Assembly (NCBI GenBank): GCA_000149225.2
Contig: CM000692.1
Location: 434,001-498,000, forward strand
Reading direction: 5' to 3'
DNA: 64,000 nt
DNA from: Lachancea kluyveri NRRL Y-12651
Lineage: Eukaryota > Ascomycota > Saccharomycetes > Saccharomycetales > Saccharomycetaceae
Each line of letters begins with the position of its first letter. Positions within the stretch are counted from its first letter, which is position 1. The notes below the pieces were generated by a model, which saw only the letters and a list, made by a program, of their open reading frames with translations, did not search any database and was not told the DNA's origin. Of this stretch, positions 1-8,989 are shown in pieces. A program made the translations under genes and the position numbers.

Positions 1-167
1 AGCAAGTCACCATGGGAAAAAATTCACTGAGCACGACAAATAGACGTAGGTTTACTCGTGAACTACAGAGACAACTGTTCTATTGGAAAAAGGGTGAGAT
101 GAATGTCGTCGAGGGCGCAAATTTCATGGAATACTTCGAAACCAAAAATACGAAAAAAAGATGAATC

Positions 168-271
168 GGGGCGAGCTGGGAATTGAACCCAGGGCCTCTC
201 GCATGCTTTGTAATTCAAGTGTTACTCGAACTTCGCCCAAAGCGAGAATCATACCACTAGACCACACGCCC
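168..271 (-). tRNA. tRNA-Pro (anticodon TGG), intron-containing
   Basis: The reverse strand folds as a tRNA: acceptor GGGCGTG pairs with the 3' CTCGCCC (one G-T pair), discriminator C, B-box region GGTTCAATTCC. The anticodon TGG lies at 237-239. After the base 3' of the anticodon there is a 32-nt intron (about 204-235), leaving a 72-nt mature tRNA. An oligo-T terminator follows on the reverse strand. The sequence is close to the intron-containing yeast tRNA-Pro(UGG). The solo LTR at 472-793 lies 200 bp upstream of its 5' end. Confidence 0.95.
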
Positions 272-466
272 ATGTGATGTTATCTTATGATTGTATGCGA
301 TTCAGATTCTATATTAGTTAACGTAAGGAAATTGAAATATATGTACATATACATGTATGGTTAATAGAGCAAAAAGAGATGAAGGAGGGTGAAACAAGAG
401 AGAAAAAAATCAAGTACCAGAGATCGATTTGATTTTGTTACGGCTACTAACACAACCTTAATACCT

Positions 467-798
467 AAGTTTGAGAAATGTGTGAATACTGGGACAATTG
501 TTGTGATTCCATTTTTAACTAAGGCTATAATAATTGGTATATGGTTATACTAGAAGTTCTCCTCGTCTTTCTAGGAATCCAGAAAAGGGAGTCGATAACT
601 CTATATACAAATATTCTTCCTTTTATATGTTTCTGGTTCATTATCCTATTACATTATCAATCCTTGCGTTTCAGCTTCCACTAATTTAGATGACTGTTTC
701 TCATTCTTTATGTCACCTTATAACACCGTGTGTGATAATATACTAGTAACACGAATACTAGTCGATGGTCGATAGTTGTATTTCGTTCCAACAAAGTT
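467..798 (-). mobile_element. Solo LTR, Ty1/Ty2 (delta-like) family, with 5-bp target duplication
   Basis: The LTR proper is 472-793 (322 bp), reverse strand, starting TGTTGGAACG and ending TCTCA when read on its own strand. It is flanked by the direct repeat AAGTT (467-471 and 794-798), a normal 5-bp Ty1-type target-site duplication. No internal sequence remains, so it is a solo LTR left by LTR-LTR recombination. It lies 200 bp upstream of the tRNA-Pro gene. The intact target duplication and close identity to the other copies here suggest a fairly recent insertion. Confidence 0.93.
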
Positions 799-987
799 AT
801 CTCCCACTACTTACGCGTTCTAGCTTTTCACACCGTGACAGTTGATCTAAGATTAGAAAAATTTTCTGGCGATTCGTGTTTTTTTCGGCCACGGTAGTGG
901 ACAAAAAAATCAATGCTAACACGCTAAATTATCAATCACAAGAAAAAGACAACAAAAGAACAAGAAAAAGGAGAGGAATAACTAACG

Positions 988-1620
988 ATGCTCTTCAAAT
1001 CCGTCGTCTACCTAGTTGCCACCATAGTGCTAGCCGCTGTTTTTACTGATGCGTCCTCTAACAACTATGCTCCAGTGGCCATCTCTTTACCCTCATTTAC
1101 TAAAGAGTGTTTATACTATGATTTGCAATCTGACGACGACGCCATTGTCATCAGCTATCAAGTCTTGACCGGTGGCAACTTTGAAATTGACTTTGAAATT
1201 ACTGATCCAGATGGCTCTACCATTGTCGCTGAAAAGCAGAAGAAGTACTCTGATTTCTTATTGAAGTCCTTTGGTTTGGGCCAATACTCTTTTTGCTTCA
1301 GCAACAGTTACGGAACTGCCCTAAAGAAAGTCGAAATCACCTTGGAATTAGAAAAGAAAAACATGGAAAGTGAGAACAGCCCTGAAGACGCTATTGCTGT
1401 GCACTCCATTGAAGAGATTGACAGAAATTTAAACAAAATCACCAAGATAATGAACTATTTAAGAGCAAGAGAATGGAGAAACATGTATACTGTGAACTCC
1501 ACAGAAAGTAGGTTGGCATGGCTCTCTACTCTAACTATGGGTCTGATGGTTGGTATTAGTGTCCTTCAGGCTTTGGTGATTCAATTCTTTTTCAAGGATC
1601 GCCAAAGAAACTTTGTTTGA
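988..1620 (+). CDS. ERP4: p24 family cargo receptor, ERP2/ERP4 type
   Basis: A 210-residue type I membrane protein of the p24 (emp24/gp25L) family, which sorts cargo into COPII and COPI vesicles between ER and Golgi. Visible parts are an N-terminal signal peptide (about residues 1-22), a luminal GOLD domain with two cysteines (in KECLYYD and YSFCFSN), a membrane-proximal coiled coil around EEIDRNLNKITK, one transmembrane helix near residues 178-200, and a short cytosolic tail with an aromatic FFF motif and basic residues. The stretch QVLTGGNFEIDFEIT is typical of the S. cerevisiae Erp2/Erp4 pair. The start is the first ATG before the signal peptide. It is not part of the YGR/YPR block to its right, so a synteny break lies next to it. 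Whether it corresponds to ERP2 or ERP4 cannot be decided; it may be the single ancestor-like copy. Confidence 0.88.
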   Translation: MLFKSVVYLVATIVLAAVFTDASSNNYAPVAISLPSFTKECLYYDLQSDDDAIVISYQVLTGGNFEIDFEITDPDGSTIVAEKQKKYSDFLLKSFGLGQYSFCFSNSYGTALKKVEITLELEKKNMESENSPEDAIAVHSIEEIDRNLNKITKIMNYLRAREWRNMYTVNSTESRLAWLSTLTMGLMVGISVLQALVIQFFFKDRQRNFV

Positions 1621-2494
1621 GAAAAGATCCCCCTTTTCGCTTGCTCATGGTTGTGAATTCTCAAACTGTTTGATGTAATGTAAAAATTTGTATATCCTTT
1701 TATCTCTCTCATGAGAGTTATGCTAAAGAGATAAAGCATACAGGTCTTCTTTATGATTTAAAAAACTTGTTTCTTTGTGGTGATGCATCACCGTTTGAAA
1801 TTGACTATGACGCGTGTATAGTTCGAAAGATCTCTATAGCCAGATCATCTCAAGTGGAAAAAAAAACAAAAAGAAAATAAAAGAGAAACTTGGTCTACCT
1901 TGAAGTTTAAAGTGGCTAATTCAGAGAGAAGGAGAGGACCAAATAGAATATGAGAGGAATATCCGCTGTCGCTCAAATCTAATCAGAAGATTCATTAAAG
2001 ACCGCTTACAAACAACTCAAATGATGAAATTACTTTCTAAGTACCTAATAATGGAAAAAAGAAAAAAAAAAGGATTCTAAAGCGTCTACAGTATTTGCAC
2101 AGGGATACAGAATACGGGTAGAAACACATACTTTAACGTGCCATGTTCTTTACTTTTTCTACCAATCACACCTGTCTTTACATGCGAGTTACGATAGGTA
2201 ATGCTTGGATGATGATAGTTATAGGACCCCACCAGAAATATCAAACCACAACTAAAAAATAATTTAATATCCACTGTCCAAACTCTTCTACTGCAGCACG
2301 AGCTCGATGTCCAGGATACGTGCACATATATATATATATATATATGTCTGACATCTTTGCATAGTTCACCAGATTCAAATTATAGTCATGTAGAACGAAG
2401 ATACAACAGGGGAGCCAATAAAACTGGAATTTTGCCACCGAAGGTATCTCGATTATAAGCACATATTACTACAAGGAAAAAAACAAGGATATAA
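1621..2494. other. Intergenic region, p24 gene to RPN7
   Basis: I see no gene here. It holds the p24 3' end, an AT dinucleotide run of about 20 bp (2326-2345) and the RPN7 promoter. Short open frames on the reverse strand have no recognisable similarity and use non-ATG starts. Confidence 0.6.
2431..2439 (-). promoter_or_regulatory. PACE element (Rpn4 site) in the RPN7 promoter
   Basis: TTTGCCACC on the + strand is the exact complement of GGTGGCAAA, the proteasome-associated control element bound by Rpn4. It lies 56 bp upstream of the RPN7 start codon. Proteasome genes of budding yeasts are known to share this element. Confidence 0.88.
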
Positions 2495-3721
2495 ATGTCT
2501 GAAGAAGAATCCAATTACCTTGAACCGGGTGTCAATAAGGTTCCAAACTACGAAGTTTCCGAAAATGCTTTCATCTTGACTCAGGAGAAATTGACTGATC
2601 GTTATGAAAAGTCGTTGCAGTTTGTACTAGACGCAATTAAGAAGGATGCGATGGCCCCTTACTATAAATTCTTGTATGAAGAATACTTGCCAAAGGGCAC
2701 TATTACGTGGGACGATGCTTTGTACAAGTCGTCACTAAACCAAAACCAAGAGGAAATTGCCGAATTGAAAAAACAGTTGCAAGAAATCGAGGAGAAGGAT
2801 GAAGGTGAACTAGAAAAGGCCCAATGCTGGATCAAACTAGGCGAATACTATGCAAAGATTGGTGACCGTGTCAATGCTGAAGAAACCTTGACTAAAGCAC
2901 TGGATAAGGCTGTCTCCACCGGTGCCAAAATTGATATCATGTTAACCATAACAAGACTAGGGTTCTTTTACAATGACCAAGTATTTGTCAAGAATAAATT
3001 GGAACAGACCAACAACATGATTGAAAAGGGTGGTGACTGGGAAAGAAGAAACAGATACAAGACCTACAAAGGTATTCATTGCTTAGCCATCAGGGATTTC
3101 AAAGAGGCTGCCAACTTGTTGGTGGATTCCCTAGCGACTTTTACCTCGGTTGAACTAACCTCCTACGAAAACATTGCGACTTACGCATCAGTAGCTGGGC
3201 TATTTTCCTTGGGAAGAACCGATTTGAAGGCAAAGATCATCGATTCTCCAGAGCTTTTATCGTTGATGACAACTACTCCAGCCTTGCAATCTATTTCTTC
3301 GTTAACCATTTCCCTATACACATCAGAGTACACCAGCTACTTCCCATTCCTATTGGAAACGTATGACAATGTGTTAATTCCATGCAAATATTTGAACAAA
3401 CACGCAGATTACTTCATCAGGGAAATGAGAAGGAAAGTTTACGCCCAACTCTTGGAATCCTACAAGACGTTGTCCTTAAAGTCTATGGCCGGTGCCTTTG
3501 GCGTTTCCGTTGAATTTCTAGACAAAGATTTGGGCAAATTTATCCCAAACAAGCAATTGAACTGTGTCATTGACAGAGTAAACGGTATTGTTGAGACCAA
3601 TAGACCAGACAACAAGAACGCTCAATACCATTTGCTAATTAAACAGGGTGATGGTCTTTTAACCAGATTGCAAAAATATGGTGCTGCAGTTAGATTAACA
3701 GGCGCTGACCGCTCGGCTTAG
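2495..3721 (+). CDS. RPN7: 26S proteasome regulatory lid subunit Rpn7
   Basis: A 408-residue subunit of the 19S lid, needed to assemble and hold the lid on the base; it acts in nucleus and cytosol. The protein has an N-terminal helical TPR-like part (LGEYYAKIGDRVNAEETL) and a C-terminal PCI domain (about residues 190-370), ending YGAAVRLTGADRSA, close to the S. cerevisiae C-terminus. The central block from EKGGDWERRNRYKTY onward is almost unchanged in yeasts. The S. cerevisiae protein is about 429 residues; the difference is in the variable N-terminal region. The ATG is preceded by an A-rich leader and the PACE box is close upstream, supporting this start. It corresponds to YPR108W and opens the conserved block. 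Confidence 0.97.
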   Translation: MSEEESNYLEPGVNKVPNYEVSENAFILTQEKLTDRYEKSLQFVLDAIKKDAMAPYYKFLYEEYLPKGTITWDDALYKSSLNQNQEEIAELKKQLQEIEEKDEGELEKAQCWIKLGEYYAKIGDRVNAEETLTKALDKAVSTGAKIDIMLTITRLGFFYNDQVFVKNKLEQTNNMIEKGGDWERRNRYKTYKGIHCLAIRDFKEAANLLVDSLATFTSVELTSYENIATYASVAGLFSLGRTDLKAKIIDSPELLSLMTTTPALQSISSLTISLYTSEYTSYFPFLLETYDNVLIPCKYLNKHADYFIREMRRKVYAQLLESYKTLSLKSMAGAFGVSVEFLDKDLGKFIPNKQLNCVIDRVNGIVETNRPDNKNAQYHLLIKQGDGLLTRLQKYGAAVRLTGADRSA

Positions 3722-3935
3722 AGACTCAGCGATACATCCTGCTGTCTGTACAAATGTGTAAAGTATGTAAAGAAGAGAAGAAAAGGCAGAAAGGCGAGCA
3801 AAGCGAGCAATGAGTACGAAAACATTACGTTAATCGTTTATTTCATCATGTTTTTACGATCGTTTATTGCGACGCTCGAATTTTGGTAAATAGCTCCGGT
3901 TGGCTTTGTCACAGAAACACCTGCCGTCGAGCAAA

Positions 3936-3981
3936 CCCCTATCCTAGGTTGGGATCCTAGACTTTCCGAAGACGATAGGGG
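3936..3981. promoter_or_regulatory. Pair of STRE elements upstream of CTT1
   Basis: CCCCT at 3936-3940 and AGGGG at 3977-3981 are stress response elements (Msn2/Msn4 sites) in opposite orientations, 37 bp apart. CTT1 of S. cerevisiae is the classic STRE-driven gene. The distance to the start codon (over 500 bp) is long but the spacing of the pair is suggestive. Function is inferred from the motif only. Confidence 0.6.
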
Positions 3982-4404
3982 ACCAAGACACGGTCGAGTC
4001 CAATGCACGACGAGACGGGTGGCATAACTGCCACGGAGCAGGAGCTGATTTTAATGACTTTACCAAGGTCTTCTGGCCACACACACATATAACTAATGCT
4101 CGGGGACAGTTCGTATTTAATGATGGATATACAACATCATGCGTCCAGATTTTTTTGCTGAATGTGTAAGCCCGCGCCGCTGACGTTTTCGTTGCTGTGT
4201 ATACGCCGCATGTACAGCAAGCCTCAAATAGCAAAAATTGCTTAACTCTCCTCGATTTTTTGTTGGAGACAGGTTCTGATAAGTCTCGAATCTCCATTGA
4301 TTGCTAATACGTCGCTCTGACCCGATACCTCCGGTGACATGTAAGCGAACATCCATTAAAGAATGACGACCTCTTAGGTTTTTTTTGCTGTTGAAGGGAT
4401 TGAG

Positions 4405-4412
4405 TATAAAAG
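4405..4412 (+). promoter_or_regulatory. TATA box of CTT1
   Basis: TATAAAAG lies 83 bp upstream of the CTT1 ATG. A consensus TATA box is common in stress-induced yeast genes. Confidence 0.7.
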
Positions 4413-4494
4413 GGAGCAAAGGTTCCCTGTCCGTAATGTTTTATAAGCTCACATTGATTCCATTCTTAGACGTACTCATTACTATATTGTGAAA

Positions 4495-6159
4495 ATGCCT
4501 AGTCAAACTCAAGTTCCAGACGAGAAGCTGACTTACTCCACTGCCAATGGATTCCCCTACTCTCATCACCCATACGGTGCCCAATACGCCAGACCAGACG
4601 GTCCGCTATTGCTACAAGATGTTCATTTAGTCGAATCCTTAGCTCACTTTGACAGAGAAAGAATTCCAGAAAGAGTCGTTCATGCTAAAGGTGGTGGTTG
4701 TAGATTCGAATTTGAATTGACCGATTCCTTAAGCGACGTTACGTTTGCTGCTCCTTACCAAAAGCCTGGCTACAAGTGTCCTGGTGTTGTCCGTTTCTCT
4801 ACTGTCGGTGGTGAGTCTGGAACACCAGACACTGCAAGAGATCCAAGAGGTGTGTCATTCAAGTTTTACACAGCTTGGGGGAACCACGACTGGGTCTTTA
4901 ATAACACTCCTGTGTTTTTCATCAGAGACGCCAACAAGTTCCCACACTTTATTCATACCCAAAAGAGAGACCCAAGAAGCCATTTGGGTCAGAGCGTAGA
5001 CACCTCGATGTACTGGGACTACTTGACTCAAAACGTTGAATCTATCCATCAGATTACCTATATGTTTGGGGACAGAGGTACACCAGCCTCATGGGCCGAC
5101 ATGAGTTCTTACTCTGGTCATACCTTCAAATTTTTAAACAAAGAAAACAAATTGACTTATGCTCAATTTCATGTTCTACCAGAGCACGGTTTCAAGACCT
5201 TGTCTGACGATGAAGCAGCCGATTTGGCAGGAGCCAACCCGGATCATAACCAAGCTTTGTTGTTTCAACAATTAGAAAACGGTGAGCGCCCGGTATTTAA
5301 CTGTTTCATTCAAACAATGACTCCAGAACAAGCAGAGGAATTCAGGTATTCTGTAAACGACTTGACCAAGATTTGGCCTCACAAACAGTATCCATTGAGA
5401 AAGTTTGGTAAGATCACCTTGACCGAGAACGTTGACAACTACTTCGAGGAGATTGAACAAATCGCCTTTAGCCCAAGCAACACCTGTATCCCAGGTATTG
5501 AACCATCTAATGACTCAGTCCTACAATCTAGGCTGTTCTCGTACCCTGATACTCAACGTCACAGATTGGGTACTAACTATCAGCAACTACCCGTAAACAG
5601 GCCCAGAAACCTGTTGCCTAGTACAGCTGGAGGTTGCCCATTCCTCGCCGGCAATTTCCAAAGAGATGGTCCAGGCTGCTTGTATAACCAAGGCTCTTAT
5701 CCTAATTACATCTCCACACACTACAAAGAGGAAATCCAATTTAAGAATTTGACGGACGATGAAATGTCTCACGAAAAGTTTACCGGTCCCGTCTTGGATG
5801 CGGATGGTAAAGCCAACCTTGCTGCTCAACAAAAAGCAAGAGAATCTCATGAAAAGATTATAAACGGTAGAATCAATGAATACTACTCCGTCAGTGGTAT
5901 TTCGCCATTGGACTTGGAACAACCAAGAGCGTTGTACGAAAAGGTATACGATGAGAAGGCGAAGAAAGCATTCATTAGCAATGTTTCAGGCCATGCTTCG
6001 AAGATTTCTAACCCCAAGATTAAGACCAGATTGACTCAGTACTTCGGGTTATTGAACAAAGAATTGGGTGCTCAACTTGCCAAGGAGTTAGAAGTCGAAT
6101 GGAAGCCATTGAGTTTCGAAGAATATGCCAAGTCCATTTCTATTTCCAGTGCATACTGA
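4495..6159 (+). CDS. CTT1: Catalase T, cytosolic
   Basis: A 554-residue haem catalase that splits hydrogen peroxide into water and oxygen. Active-site residues are visible: catalytic His63 in RVVHAKGGG, Asn137 in VFNNTPVFF, and the proximal haem-ligand motif RLFSYPDTQRHR with Tyr350. The protein ends SISISSAY with no peroxisomal SKL-type signal, as in S. cerevisiae Ctt1 and unlike Cta1, and it matches Ctt1 throughout, including the insert after VNRPRNL. The correct start is the ATG at 4495 (MPSQTQVPDEK); an in-frame GTG six bases upstream is not a start. Gene order also fits YGR088W, next to NNF2. STREs and a TATA box upstream suggest stress induction. Confidence 0.97.
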   Translation: MPSQTQVPDEKLTYSTANGFPYSHHPYGAQYARPDGPLLLQDVHLVESLAHFDRERIPERVVHAKGGGCRFEFELTDSLSDVTFAAPYQKPGYKCPGVVRFSTVGGESGTPDTARDPRGVSFKFYTAWGNHDWVFNNTPVFFIRDANKFPHFIHTQKRDPRSHLGQSVDTSMYWDYLTQNVESIHQITYMFGDRGTPASWADMSSYSGHTFKFLNKENKLTYAQFHVLPEHGFKTLSDDEAADLAGANPDHNQALLFQQLENGERPVFNCFIQTMTPEQAEEFRYSVNDLTKIWPHKQYPLRKFGKITLTENVDNYFEEIEQIAFSPSNTCIPGIEPSNDSVLQSRLFSYPDTQRHRLGTNYQQLPVNRPRNLLPSTAGGCPFLAGNFQRDGPGCLYNQGSYPNYISTHYKEEIQFKNLTDDEMSHEKFTGPVLDADGKANLAAQQKARESHEKIINGRINEYYSVSGISPLDLEQPRALYEKVYDEKAKKAFISNVSGHASKISNPKIKTRLTQYFGLLNKELGAQLAKELEVEWKPLSFEEYAKSISISSAY

Positions 6160-6434
6160 ATTCGCTAATGTGAAAATATATAAACTTATTTATTACTAAC
6201 AACATACATATTTATTATTTGCAACGTTGTCGATGCGAATACAAATTTTTCAAACCGATGCAGGTGTTTGCTATGGCCGACAGATGAATTCGCAGTGCGG
6301 ATGAGCATACATAGAGTAAAACACAGTAACTCTCGGCCGATTTTTCAACAATAATACTGGTAGAGATTTATACGTGAGATAACTGAATAGTAGACTGCCC
6401 TGGTGTCAATTAGTCAGAAAAGTAAAAAAAGTAC

Positions 6435-6518
6435 TGAAGGATGCGAGGTTCGAACTCGCGCGGACAACCGTCCAACAGATCTTAAGTCTGCCGCCTTAGA
6501 CCACTCGGCCAACCCTCC
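6435..6518 (-). tRNA. tRNA-Leu (anticodon TAA)
   Basis: On the reverse strand the 84-nt sequence begins GGAGGGTTGGCCGAGTGG, has anticodon loop CTTAAGA (anticodon TAA), a long variable arm and T-loop GTTCGAACC, and ends with GCATCCTTC plus discriminator A. It is essentially the yeast tRNA-Leu(UAA). No intron. The LTR cluster begins about 150 bp upstream of its 5' end. Confidence 0.96.
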
Positions 6519-6665
6519 TCGATACTTTCTGATAGTAAAGACTTTGACTAGTCCCTTAAGTCAAGCATAATAGCGTCTTGTTTGGGTTTTAAACTGATAT
6601 TAGCAACTGCTCAGTTCTAGCCAATACCATGACACTTCTTCAATAGATTTTTAGTTATTGGAACG

Positions 6666-6823
6666 TGTTGGAACAAAATACTGTTGGAACGAAATACAAC
6701 TATTGAGATATAGGTGAATATTGGGACAATTGTTGAGATTCCATTTTGGTTAAGGTTATAATATGTTGGAACGAAATACAACTATCGACCATCGACTAGT
6801 ATTCGTGTTACTAGTATATTATC
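6666..6823. repeat. Nested fragments of Ty1-type LTR ends
   Basis: Short LTR pieces lie head to tail. There are two copies of the LTR start (TGTTGGAAC; 6666-6681 and 6682-about 6703), a reverse-strand copy of the LTR 3' end (about 6704-6763), and a forward copy of the first 60 bp of the LTR (6764-6823) that directly abuts the next LTR. The last piece is an exact duplicate of 6824-6883. They record repeated insertion and recombination at this tRNA-rich site. Confidence 0.85.
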
Positions 6824-7104
6824 TGTTGGAACGAAATACAACTATCGACCATCGACTAGTATTCGTGTTACTAGTATATTATCACACACGGTGTTATAAG
6901 GTGACATAAAGAATGAGAAACAGTCATCTAAATTAGTGGAAGCTGAAACGCAAGGATTGATAATGTAATAGGATAATGAACCAGAAACATATAAAAGGAA
7001 GAATATCTGTATGTAGAATTAGCGACTCCCTTTTCTGGATTCCTAGAAAGGAGAGGAGAGCTTCTAGTATAACCATATACCAATTATTATAGCCTTAACC
7101 AAAA

Positions 7105-8310
7105 ATGGAATCTCAACAATTGTCCCAGTATTCACCTATTTCTCATGGTAGCGCCTGTGCTTCGGTTACTTCTAAAGAAGTCCACACGAATCAAGATCCA
7201 TTAGACGTCTCAGCTTCCAAATTCGACGAATATGAGAACAATTCCACCAAGGCTAGTTCTCAACCTGAAGAAACACCTGTGTCATCAGCTGTTCCCGAGA
7301 ACGCTCATCATGCCTCTCCTCACACTGCTCAAGCACCATTACCGCAGAATGGGCCATACTCACAGCAGTGCATGATGACCCCAAACCAAGCCAATCCATC
7401 TGGCTGGTCAGTATACGGACACCCATATATGATGCCGTACACACCTTATCAAATGTCGCCCATGTACTATCCACCTGGGTCACAACAACAGTATCCACAG
7501 TATACATCAGGTGTTGGCACGCCATTGAGCACTCCATCACCTGAGTCCAGCAATACACCTACCGGACCACCATCAGCAAAATCTAATATGACACCCGTTA
7601 ACAAATCTGTCAGACCACCACCGTTTTTAACCTCATCGAGTGAATTCCTAATTTGGGTTAGAAATTACATCAAGTTTTTACAAAATTCCAATCTTGGTGA
7701 TATTATTCCGAAAACCAACGGAAAAGCTACGCGTCAGATGACATATGACGAGCACACTTTCTTGTACAACACTTTTCAAACGTTTGCTCCATCTCAATTC
7801 CTACCTACTTGGGTAAAAGACATCTTATCTGTTGATTACACGGATATAATGAAGATTCTCACTAAAAGCATGGAAAAAATGCAATCCGACAATCAAGAGG
7901 TAAACGACTATATTACGCTCGCTAACCTGCAATACGATGGTAGTATCCCTGCAGATATGTTTGAAACACAAGTAATCAATACTATTGACAGACTTCGCGA
8001 CAGCGGTCTTCATATCAACGACAAGCTAGCGTGCAAATTAATTAGGAGAGGCCTCTCTGGTGAATATAGATTCTTACGATACGCACGTCATCGCCATCTA
8101 AACATGACAGTCACTGAACTCTTACGGAATATCCATGCCGTATACAAAGAACAACAAAAATCGAGAAAAAGTAGACATACTGATACAAAAAATCCTGATG
8201 GTGACAGGAATAGTGCATACACTTCTCCGAAAACACCAAAGACCAAGTTCAACTCTCGGAATTCGAAAACATCGAATCGTCACAAACCAAGAAACAGTCA
8301 TCTAAGTTAG
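7105..8310 (+). pseudogene. Ty1-type gag (capsid) reading frame, fossil part
   Basis: The frame begins inside the LTR, as TYA1 of Ty1 does, with [20 protein letters not shown], nearly the Ty1 Gag N-terminus. Other Ty1-like blocks follow: a Pro/Tyr/Gln-rich segment ([14 protein letters not shown]), the capsid core ([34 protein letters not shown]) and a basic C-terminal part. It is a remnant belonging to a broken element, not a host gene. Confidence 0.88.
7146..7155 (+). other. Primer binding site for initiator tRNA-Met
   Basis: TGGTAGCGCC directly follows the 5' LTR and is complementary to the 3' end of yeast initiator tRNA-Met, the primer used by Ty1 and Ty2. Confidence 0.85.
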
Positions 8311-8518
8311 TGGAAGCTGAAACGCAAGGATTGATAATGTAATAGGATAATGAACCAGAAACATATAAAAGGAAGAATATTTGTATATAGAGTTATCGAC
8401 TCCTTTTCTGGATTCCTAGAAAGATGAGGAGAACTTCTAGTATAACCATATACCAATTATTATAGCCTTAACCAAAAATGGAATCTCAACAATTGTCCCA
8501 ATATTCACCTACTTCTCA

Positions 8519-8794
8519 TAATAATTGGTATATGGTTATACTAGAAGTTCTCCTCACCTTTCTAGGAATCCAGAAAAGAGAGTCGATAACTCTACATACA
8601 AATATTCATATATTCTCTTTCCTTTTATATGTTTCTGTTCACTATCCTATTCCATTATCAATCCTTGCGTTTCAGCTTCCACTAACTTAGATGACTGTTT
8701 CTCATTCTTTATGTCACCTTATAACACCGTGTGTGATAATATACTAGTAACACGAATACTAGTCGATGGTCGATAGTTGTATTTCGTTCCAACA
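8519..8794 (-). mobile_element. Partial Ty1-type LTR, reverse orientation, joined to the preceding LTR
   Basis: Read on the reverse strand this is an LTR starting TGTTGGAACG at 8794 and running to the sequence joined to the forward LTR at 8518. With the forward piece at about 8290-8518 it forms a long inverted repeat with a loop of roughly 55 bp. It carries the longer LTR variant also seen at 13163-13493. It ends 95 bp upstream of tRNA-Tyr. Confidence 0.87.
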
Positions 8795-8889
8795 GTAATT
8801 AGCAACTAACAAGCCCGATGATCCAAGGAGTAAGCCGTTAAGCGTCTGTTGATTGAGAAGTGTAATCAGCAAGGTCACCCACTAAGGCC

Positions 8890-8989
8890 CCCTCGGTAGC
8901 CAAGTTGGTTTACGGCGCAAGACTGTAATTTGGTACTTCGGTACGATAAAGTAATCTTGAGATCGGGCGTTCGAATCGCCCCCGAGGGA
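8890..8989 (+). tRNA. tRNA-Tyr (anticodon GTA), intron-containing
   Basis: Acceptor CCCTCGG pairs with CCGAGGG, discriminator A; D-arm TAGCCAAGTTGGTTTACGGCG; anticodon GTA in GACTGTAA; T-arm GGGCGTTCGAATCGCCC. A 25-nt intron follows the base 3' of the anticodon, leaving 75 nt of mature tRNA, as in S. cerevisiae tRNA-Tyr. A T5 terminator follows at about 8993. Confidence 0.96.

Larger units (their letters stand above)
3722..4494. other. Intergenic region, RPN7 to CTT1 (stress promoter)
   Basis: A 770-bp region containing the RPN7 3' end and the catalase promoter (stress elements and TATA box listed separately). Reverse-strand open frames here (about 100 codons) match nothing I know and lie over the promoter; I do not consider them genes. 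Confidence 0.6.
6824..8518 (+). mobile_element. Ty1/Ty2-family LTR retrotransposon remnant (LTR, gag, LTR)
   Basis: A broken Ty1-copia-type element. Its parts are a 5' LTR of 322 bp (6824-7145), a primer binding site TGGTAGCGCC matching initiator tRNA-Met directly after it, a Ty1-like gag reading frame, and LTR sequence at the 3' side (about 8290-8518). No pol region is present, so it is not autonomous. Its leader and Gag resemble S. cerevisiae Ty1 closely. The LTR sequences are still very similar to other copies in the window, suggesting the family was active recently. It lies between divergently transcribed tRNA-Leu and tRNA-Tyr, upstream of both. Confidence 0.9.

Noticed and set aside
446-452. 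TACTAAC, a perfect branch-site sequence upstream of the p24 gene.
   Set aside because: No suitable donor and acceptor arrangement leads into the p24 frame, whose own ATG and signal peptide are complete; it also lies before an LTR insertion.
3944-4419. Reverse-strand open frames over the CTT1 promoter.
   Set aside because: No similarity, and they cover the stress elements and TATA box of CTT1.
4489-4494. Upstream GTG as start of CTT1.
   Set aside because: Yeast nuclear genes rarely start at GTG, and an ATG follows six bases later in frame.
6194-6200. TACTAAC after CTT1.
   Set aside because: It lies in the 3' untranslated region with no gene downstream to splice into.
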